Shown piece by piece: positions 1 through 9,800 of a DNA stretch of 64,000 bases. Made by a program: the position numbers and the translations under genes. Position 1 is the first letter of the stretch. Every line of letters begins with the position of its first letter. The notes below the pieces were generated by a model that searched no databases, was not told the origin of the DNA, and was given only the letters and a program-made list of their open reading frames with translations. Origin of the DNA: Hippopus hippopus (Eukaryota > Mollusca > Bivalvia > Cardiida > Cardiidae); the NCBI GenBank assembly GCA_946811185.2, contig OX328101.1, positions 21,808,122-21,872,121 of the forward strand. The letters run 5' to 3'.

Positions 1-256
1 CAATAAGACTGTGTAATATATCTAAAGGGACTTTAAAACAGATTTCATTACACAAGATTTGTAGAAAATCTTATCAAGGTTCAAGGGCCGCTGATTTTCA
101 TTTGAGTGCAAAGATGGCTCTTATATTCTACATATGTAAAAGTACATGTAAAAAACAAGGAATTGATTTTTTTTCCCTATCATAGTTTCACTGAAAGATT
201 TCCAATTCGGTTGGATAATGTTATAGCTGTTATTGCATAACTAGGGTTATACATTT

Positions 257-471
257 TTAACCCTTTACCACACAATCCTGAGTTTTAATGACCTTTTGAA
301 AACATTGTGGGAAAAGGAGAAAATGCTGGTAACCAGCATTTTCTCCTTTTCCTGCAATGTTTTCTACCATTCCAAAGGTGAATTCCTATTTTTGAGGCAC
401 AATCATTTTGTGATCTGCATAAGTTTTCAATTTGGGCAAGTCTGTGGTTATGTTGTTTGGTATAGGGTTAA
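257..471 (+). mobile_element. MITE-A copy, type description of the family
   Basis: Consensus in this orientation: TTAA, CCCTTTACCACACAATCCCG, ..TTTTAACGACCCTGAGAAAG.., the hairpin, ..GTCGTCTGCAAATGCTTTCA.., TTTGGTAAAGGG, TTAA. The hairpin has 33-bp perfect arms (GAAAACATTGTGGGAAAAGG + AGAAAATGCTGGT) around one base. Ends beginning CCC plus TTAA duplications resemble piggyBac. No coding capacity. This copy is bounded by TTAA at 257-260 and 468-471 and lies in the intron before BAAT-like exon a. Confidence 0.85.
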
Positions 472-680
472 TATGGTACTACATCTGATAGCCTGATAGC
501 TAAGTCAGTACAGTCAAAGACTGGTTTGAAGGCCATGTTTTTGAGTCCCATCATAGGCAATTTTGTATCAATTTGTCTTTTCTGAAAAGAAATTGGGTGG
601 AGGGGGTCATTATCTGGTTTAATGCCATGTGAACTATCTGCATGTTAGGTTTAATCAGAGCTCTTTTTTCTGTTGAATAG

Positions 681-850
681 GTCCAGGCCCATTTCCAGCC
701 ATAGTAGACTTATATGGAGGTCTTGTGAAATTAGTCGAGAGTCGTGCTGCTCTGCTAGCATCTCACGGGTACGCCACATTTGCCCTGTGCTATTTATACT
801 CAGATGGTCTACCTCAGAAATTCAGTGATAATCCAATAGAACATGTTAAG
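681..850 (+). CDS. BAAT-like gene, exon a (strand 1 to helix region)
   Basis: This exon is preceded by a pyrimidine-rich tract and AG, and followed by gtaagc. It encodes PGPFPAIVDLYGG, then VESRAALLASHGYATFALCY, the first beta-strand and following helix of the hydrolase domain. It ends in phase 0 after EHVK. Confidence 0.92.
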
Positions 851-3800
851 GTAAGCTTTTTCATTTTCTAAATGCACATAATCTATTTCATATTTCTTTT
901 TACCCATAACCGCACAATCCCCAGTTTTAATTGCCTTGACAAAGAGTGCTATGGAAAACATTGTGGTTAAAGGAGATAATACTGGTAACAAGTATTTTCT
1001 CCTTTTTGAACAATATTTTTGAACCTTCCAAAGACAAATTTTAGTTTTGTATCTATGTTTAGTTTGTCATCTGCAAATGCTTTCAATTTGGACCAGTCTG
1101 AAATTTTGTTGTTAGGTATAGAGGTAACAATGATTTGTTCGTGCCATGGAGAAACAGGACATTGATATGACAATATAACACATGCATGTATAAGCATGTG
1201 ACAAAACTGTTCTTCACTGTGTTTTCAGATTTAGACATCCTCTGGCAAAAGAGGGTTTAATTCATCTCTATGATGCATTATACCAAGCAAGTCATCACAC
1301 AATAATAGGTTAAAAAAATCCGTTTCATCCAACACTGATTGAATCATGGGGTAAATGGCACTTGGGCACGCAGAAAATTGACCAGTACCAGAAAATTTTG
1401 ACACATGTCAGCCCACAGGTTGACATGTGTCAGTACATTTTGCAGATGCATTAACCCTTTACCACACAATCCCTACTTTTGACGACCCTGAGAAAGAAGC
1501 CTTTAGAAAACATAGTGGGAAAAGGAGAAAATGCTGCTAACCAGCATTTTCTCCTTTTCCCACAATGTTTTCTACTCTTCACAAAACAAATTTCAAATTT
1601 CCAGTCACTTTTGTTGTCTGCAAATGCTTTCGATTTGGACAAGCCTAAAATATTGTCATTTGGTAAAGAGTTAAGCACCCTTTTCACAGAGCATAGCTTG
1701 ATTTTGTGTTCGTGTTTATATCCAGTCCATTGACCCATTACCAAACCCAACTAAAGTGATGGGATTTGTCTGTGGAAGGGTAGAAATATAGTGGGAAAAG
1801 AAGACAATGCTGATGACAGAATTTTTTCTTTTATCCACAAAGTTTTTGAGAATTTTTCCTTTAATATGGTGTTTAAACTTGAGATTGTGTTGTAAAGGGT
1901 TAACTCATTACCATACAAATATCTACTTTTGTTTCCCTACAGTGCACATCTTTTTGAAAAAAAAATTGAGGGAAAAGAAGGAACTGGTTGTTAAAAGCAA
2001 TCACTCCTTTCTCTCAGTAGTTTTCCATACAATTTGCTTTTGGTATTTTTCTTCCCACCTGATGTTTCACCTTTGCAACACTTCTTTTACATTTTTTGTA
2101 GGTTTAAAATTCACTTGGGGTAGGTTTTATCAGCAACTTTAAGGTTCTAAAATACTATAGTGTGAAATTTCATCTTGTGAATATGCTTGTTAGCTTGGCT
2201 GTTTTCAGAGAAAGCATCAAGGTATTGTCATAGCTATGTCATTTGCGTCATTGTCGTCTGCGTCTTTGTCATGCATAGTCTTTGAGATTTTATTAGATTT
2301 CTGTCATTACTGAAGACATTTACTTTAAACTTGAAACAGTTGTTACTGGTATCTATAAAAAGGGAACCCATACCAGTAGGCAGGTAACCATCAAAATATT
2401 TTTGGCACAGTTACACCCCTTCTTTCAACTTAACATTTTCACCAAATATCAGTCTATTTCTAAAAGCAACTGAAACCAAGCATTGGCACCTGCATGTGGT
2501 GCTCTTGTTTTACTGAAGGTGTAGAATAATGAGTGAAAATCATATGATCTTCCTCAGGGTGATATAGTGGATATTTGTTTATTTCGGTGAAAGATTGAAA
2601 TTTGTTTCATCAAGAGAACATCATAGGTAATATTTTCACAAGTGGCATATCCATAAGTGAAAATGTTACTGATGATGTTCACCAGATGAAATAAATTTTC
2701 GATCTTTCACAATAAAAAACACACATTGTATTTATTTCATACTTCTAACCCTTTTTTTGGTGGGATTTTCATCAAAATCCAGCACAGTTGTTTTTTCGTA
2801 ATTTCCTATGGCATACCCCCTCCACATAGCAACGCATTACAATATTACATAAAGCGCAAGAAATGTAGGGTAAATTCCCATTAATTAATTATTTCAGTCT
2901 TGTTGAATGGCACCTGCTGTTAGCAAGCTAATTAGTGTGCAGGAACTACTGTTTCCGTCTTCAACTGAAGAGACAGAAAATATGAAATTGGTATTTTTCA
3001 CTGGTCGTAACCATGAAATATCAAACGATATTTCACTATTATTTCACTATTATTTCTCCATAACCTACTGAAAAGCATGAAATAAATTGTAATATTATAC
3101 ATGTATATATCATTGAATTATTGTCGTAAGTCTCATGCTGACTTTTATGTTTAACTCTTTACGAGACCACAAAATTTTAGACTTTCCCAAATTAAGACTT
3201 CTCCGAACGACAAAATTCTGGATCTGTCAAAACCCATTGTATTTGAAATTTTGAAGACAAATTGTGACTGAATGGTGGAAAGCGCTTTTGAAAGAGTCGA
3301 TTGTGGAAAAAGAAGAAAATGCTGGCATTTTCTCCTTTTCTTCCAAGGTTTTCAAAAGCCTTCTTCTCAAGGGTAATTAAAATTTGGGACTGCGTAGTAA
3401 AGGGTTTAAAGGATTTACAGTCGACTTGCTAAACCTTTTCCCAAACAACAAATTTTAGACTGTTCCAATTTGAAAGCATCTGCAGACCACAATTTTGAAA
3501 GTGGTACAAATGAAATTATCTTATTTGACAGGGTAGAAAACATTGTGGAAAAAGGAGAAAATGCTGGTTACCAGCATTTTCTCCTTTTCCCACAATGTTT
3601 TCAAAAGGGTTATGAAAACCAGGGATTATTTGTGAAAGGCTTTAGAAGTTAAATGCTGTATATACCTTCAGGAAGCCACAGAATGGTTCTATCGACAGCC
3701 GTATGTTGATAAAGAGAGATTTGGAATGCTGGGATTATGTTATGGCGGATATTTGAGTCTAGGTACTACCTCACTTTTACCCCAGGTATGCAAGATTATC

Positions 3801-6800
3801 CCTTCACCAGACAACAAAATTTTAGACTCATTCAAATTGAAAGCATTTGCAGACGACAAAATCAAATGTTGCAAAAATGATGGGATTTGACGTTGATGGC
3901 ATAGAAAACATGGTGAGAAGTGGAGACGACAAAATCAAATGTGGCAAAAATGATAGGATTTGACATTGATGGCATAGAAAACATGGTGAGAAATGGAGAC
4001 AACAAAATTAAATGTGACTAAAATGATGTGATTTGACTTTGATGGTGTAGAAAACATGGTGAGAAAAGGAGAAAATGCTGGTTGCCAGTATTTTCTCCTT
4101 TTCCCACAATGCTTTCAAAGTCCCTGTATTCATCAGGGTTGTTAAAACTTGGGATCATGTGGGAAAGAGTTATTATTTATGTCAGATGGAATATCAAATT
4201 TGAGCACTCACCTATCAAAATTATGTAAGTCCTACTTCCAAATATTGATTATACTACATGTATTTCTTATTTGTTGAAAACAATCAAAAATAAAGTCTAG
4301 GATGTCTTACTCAACATATATAACAAGCTACTTATCCCTCTGTAACAATGTTTTCCCATGAATCAACTCAATGAACCCTAAGTCTTGTAGATTACCCATT
4401 ATAAAGGTGCTAGGGTGTTTTCAACCTGCTGTAAATCTTTTAACCCTTTTAACGACCCTAAGGAAGACGGTTTTTGAAAACATTGTGGGCAAAGGAGAAA
4501 ATGCTGGTAGCCAGCATTTTCTCCTTTGCCCACCGTGTTTTTCACCCCATCAAGGATAAATTTCATCATTTAGGCCACCTTAATAAGTCGGCTGCAAATG
4601 CTTTCAATTTGGATCAGTCTAAAATTTTGTTTGGTACAGAGTTTAAATAATGTGGGTCATTCTCTGTGAAAAGTGGGTTTAATGCATGTGCAAAAAGTAT
4701 CAACCCATATCAGCCTGTGCATTGCACCCAGGTTGACATGGATCAAACCTTTTTGCCATTGATCAATTTTCTGAGTGCCAAAGGACCATTCTACCTCATG
4801 ACACAGTCACTTGTTAGACAAGATACATTTTATGGATCCATAATTATGTGATGGCTTGCTTGGTAAAAAGCATCAAAGGCATATTAAACCCCCTCTTGCC
4901 AGAGCATGGCTCATATTTATTAATTAATGCTGTGCATAACAGTAGGTATACACCAATTTTATGGTAAGTCTGAATGTTTTGAGTGCTCTTGATGCGCTGT
5001 TCAATGCCAAGTTATGGTAAACATTGTGAGAAAAGAAGAAGATGCTAGCAACCATCATTGTCTCCTATTCTGAATGTGTTTTGTACCCTATCACAGGATA
5101 ACCATTTGACCAGCTACAGCTGACTATTTGTCTGAAAAGTGTTCACATGTGGAAGAGTCTAAGATTTTCTCAGCTGGTAAAGAGGTGACTGTCCTACTGT
5201 ATACGTGGATATACATGTATAGGCGTGTTGAAAAATTAGCGAATTAACCAATTACAGACATTTTGCGTTGGGAAATGTTTGCAAATTCAAGACACTTGTT
5301 ATTTTTTGTTACACTTGTTTTTAAATACGTGAACAGAAAAGTTTTCAAATTTTTCAAATTCACAAAATCACAGAAATTTCCATGTCGCAAAATTTCCACT
5401 TATACAGTATTAATTTTGTTCTGTGTGCCCATGGCATTCAGGCTTTATTCATTTATTTTTTTTTTTTATGCATCTTTCTTTTTTTTTTTCATTTTACCTG
5501 TGTTTTAGCAATTTCTCCATTTAAGAAAATGTTTTGAGAACTATGCAAACCATGCTCTGGCAAAAGGGGGCTTAATGTGTCCACATGATGCATGATACCT
5601 ATCAAGCCATCACATAACTATGGATCCAAAATAGACACTTTTTTAACAACTGACTTATTCATGAGATATAATGGTCTGTGGACATAGAGAAAATTGACCA
5701 ATAGCGAAAAATTTTGACCTGGGTCAATGCTTTTCACAGATGCATTAAATTCCCTTTTCACAGAGCATGTGCTTATATGTATCAACCTGTATTTGTAAAA
5801 TTACATCATTCATTACACAGGTTAGGACGTTGGTCAACATTAGTGGATTGCCAATTTATGCTGGGCGTACAATCTGGGAAACAGCTGATGAGGATGGAAG
5901 CCCTTGGTACGTATCTATTTATTCTATCACATAACAGACAGTTGGTGCTCAATCCTAAATGCTCTACACTCTTTAACCCTTTACCACACAATCCCGAGTT
6001 TAATGACCCTGAGAAGTAGGCCTTTTGAAAACATTGTGGGAAAGGGAGAAAATGCTGGTAACCAGCATTTTCTTCCTTTCCCACAATGTTTTGTAAAATA
6101 TCTGATGCAAATGCCATCTTTTATGCCATATAAATTTTGTCATCTGCAAATGCTTTCAAATTGGACCAGTCTAAAATATTGTCGTTTTGGAAAGAGTTCA
6201 TTCTTTACCATATGACAAAATTTTAGACTTGTCCAAATTGAAAGCATTTTCAGCCAACAGATGAGATTTTACTGAATTGATGTTGTTTAGCATAGAAAAC
6301 AAAGAAAACATTGTGGGTATTGAAGAAAATGCTGGTTACCAGCATTTTCTTCTTTTCCCACAATGTTTTCAAAAGCTCTCCTACTCGGGGTTGTAAAAGT
6401 TTGGATTGTTTTGTGAGGAGTTAATAGACAATAAAATTGTAGTATTGTCCATTTTGATTTTTGCTTCTACTAATATGCAAATAATTGCTACTGATATGAA
6501 AATTATTGCTGCTTATATCATAATTTTCAAGAAAGCTATTGTATACTTCTGCTCAAAAACTCATAATTGTTTTTTTTTTTTTCTTTTTTTTGTAAAAGAG
6601 TAATATGTCCTTCAGCCACAATGTTATCTTATGTTTTCATATGTTATTTAACGCTGTAATTTTTGTCTTGTGCATTGGAATACTCAAATTATTGGATTTG
6701 TCTTGGGAATTTTTTTATTCTTTTCTCGAATATTTTTAAAATCTTCCTTCCTGACAAAAGTTTTCAAACAATTTTTTAAACTTGTCCAAATTGAATTAAG

Positions 6801-9800
6801 AAAGTGGCTAAAATGATTAGAATCTGTCTAAAAGTTTAGAATACATTGTGGGAAAAGGCAAAAAATACTGATAATCAGCATTTTAATTTTTTCCCCACAA
6901 TGTTTTGAAAAATCTTATTCCAAAAGGTATATAATTGTTTAGTAAAGGGTTTAACCCTTTTTTCACACAATCCAGAGTTTTAACAACCCTGACAGAAAAG
7001 GCTTTCGAAAACTTTGTGGAAAAAGGAGAAAATGCTGGTAACCAGCATTTTCTCCTTTTCCCACAATGTTTTCTATCACTTCAAAGACAAATTTCATCAT
7101 TTGAGCAACACTGAATTTATCGTCTGCAAATGCTTTCAATTTGGACAAGTCTGATTTTGTTGTATGGTAAAGAGTTAACCAAGGAGGTATTCATTTTGTC
7201 AGTGTTGAACTGTTGTATTGCATTACTTTACCACAGAGGAAAATTTAAAATATTTTCAAATTCTTGAAATATGATTAAAATTTCAGGCCAGATGGTTACA
7301 AGGTACGAATGACAGAAGCAGGTCTTGTGATCAAAGACATTTGGAAGTGTTCTCATCCAAAAGCAATACCTGTAAGGCTAAGTCATGAAGATTTCTCTTT
7401 AACTCTTTACCACACAATCCCAAGTTTTAACCCATTACCACACAATCCCAACTTTTAACGACCCTGAGAAAGAAGCCTTTTGAACACATTGTGGGAAAAG
7501 GAGAAAATGCTGGCAATCAGCATTTTCTCCTTTTCCCACAATGTTTTCTACCCTATCAAAGAAAAATTGCATGATTTGAGCCACATTGAAATTGTCGTCT
7601 GCAAGTGCTTTCAATTTGGAGGAGGCTAAAATTTTGTCATCCGGTAAAGGGTTAATGACTCTTAGGAAGAAGCCTTTTGAAAACATTGAGGGAAAAGGAG
7701 AAAATGCAGGTAACCAGCATTTTCTCCTTTTTCCACAATGTTTTCTACCCTGTCAAAGACATATTCCATTAATTGCGCCTTATTTAAATTGTCGTCTGCA
7801 AATGCTTTCAATTTGGCTAAGTCCAATATTTTGTCGTTTGGTAAAGAGTTAACTTCCATCAGTATTTTCAACATTTTACTTTATCAAATGACAAAATTCT
7901 AGACTGAGTCTAAAATGAAAACATTTGCAGATGCCATAATAAACACGGGATTGAGTAGTTAAAGGTTAACTTCTAGCTGACAGTAAAATGCAGCATTTGA
8001 CCCATTACCATACAGCCTGAGTTAAAGTAACCAGAAGCTAAAACAAGAGATGTAAAGAAGAACTATTTGACACAAAGGAAAAGAACTGGCTGGAATTGAA
8101 TAGAAGACATGCAGTATCTGACATAAGTTGACATTTGAGATAAATTTGATTAAATGAGACTAGGAAAAATGTTATTTAACAAGCCTACAGACGAGTTTGA
8201 TAAAATTTTACCATAAAAGCAAACAAATCTAAGGTCCTTTTCACATATTTGTTTATCAACAATTATAGTTCATGATGTTTTAAAACATATGCCTACTTGT
8301 ACATGTGCATTGAGATTTACCTGAAGCCTATTCACTTCTTTGACAGGTATATTACAGATGAAAATTAGTTAAAAAGAAACTTGAATATAATGATTTTGTT
8401 TTAAATCACAAGATGATCAAATTCACACCTGTATCACGATCATCAATTTGGACCATTAATTTCACAAACAAATCTCGGTCAGCAATATCTTAGATATGAA
8501 GCATATGATTAAAGAGTGTTGACTAAATACGGCACTTCTTGCTTGTCTCAGATGTGCATAAGATATAGAGGATAATCAACTGGTTATGTGTGATATTAAA
8601 AATCTGTAACTAGAATGGGGTGTGATGCGGTTAAAAAAAAAACAAGTCCGAAGGAGGAGTTTTTAACCGCACCAAACCCCATTCAAGTGACAGATTTTTA
8701 ATATCACACACAACCAGTTGATCACCCTATTTATTGTATTCCTAATTCACCTTTTTCTATTCTAATAATTATCAAGAATGGTACAATAAGAGCAATATAG
8801 GAAAAAAAGAAGTTCCGGCAAACATTCTAAAAGTATATCGTCACTAGTGATGATACCATTATTATGATCACTAGTGGTGTTATTCACTGTGAAATCCCAG
8901 TAATTCTCTGATAGGAATATAATAAAGGAAACTATTTAATGGCTGTATTACACTGAAAACAAGGGTCATTATGTGATAAAATAAAGGAAGAGACGCAGTT
9001 GTGTGTTTGACTGTACATGTATTTTATTTTGATCTGATACATAGGATAGAAATGATGGATTAGTATTAACGCCTTGCCAAACCATCACAAATTTTAACAA
9101 CCCTAATTAGGAAGGCTTTTGAAAGCATTGTGGGATAAGAAGAAAATGCCGATAACCTACAAAACAAAATTCTATCATTTGGTTCACATTTAATTTGTCG
9201 TCTGCATACCCTTTCAAATTGGAAAAGCCTGAAATAATGTTGTTAGGTAAAGACTTAACTCTTTACCACACAATCCTGACTTTTAACGACCCTGAGAAAG
9301 AAGCCTTTTGAAAACATTGTATGAAAAGGAGAAAATGCTGGTAACCAGCATTTTCTCCTTTTCCCAAAATGTTTTCAAAAGCCTTCTTTCTTAGGGTTTT
9401 TAAAACTAGGGATCATTTTGTAAAAGAAAAATGATAATATGTCTTGCTAAAGAATAATGTTATGTACTTCAACAGGCTTGGCAACATGGTGCAAAAATCT
9501 TACAGATATGTGCTTTGGATGACCAACAAGTAGATCCCAAATGGCATTGTTTTAGCTCCGAGAGAGTTCCAGAGGAGTTTAAAGCCAACCACAGACAGTT
9601 GTTTTACCCCGGAGCTGGTCACATTATAGATCCACCATACACGCCCCATTGCTCCTATATAATTTCGAACAAAGAAAGGATGCAGAGCTTGGACTTCATG
9701 CCCACAGAAGTTCAAAGTAAGAAAGTTTTAACACTTTACCAAACTATCCAAACTTCTAACAGCCCTGATGAAGACAGACAGACACTATGGAAAAGAATAA

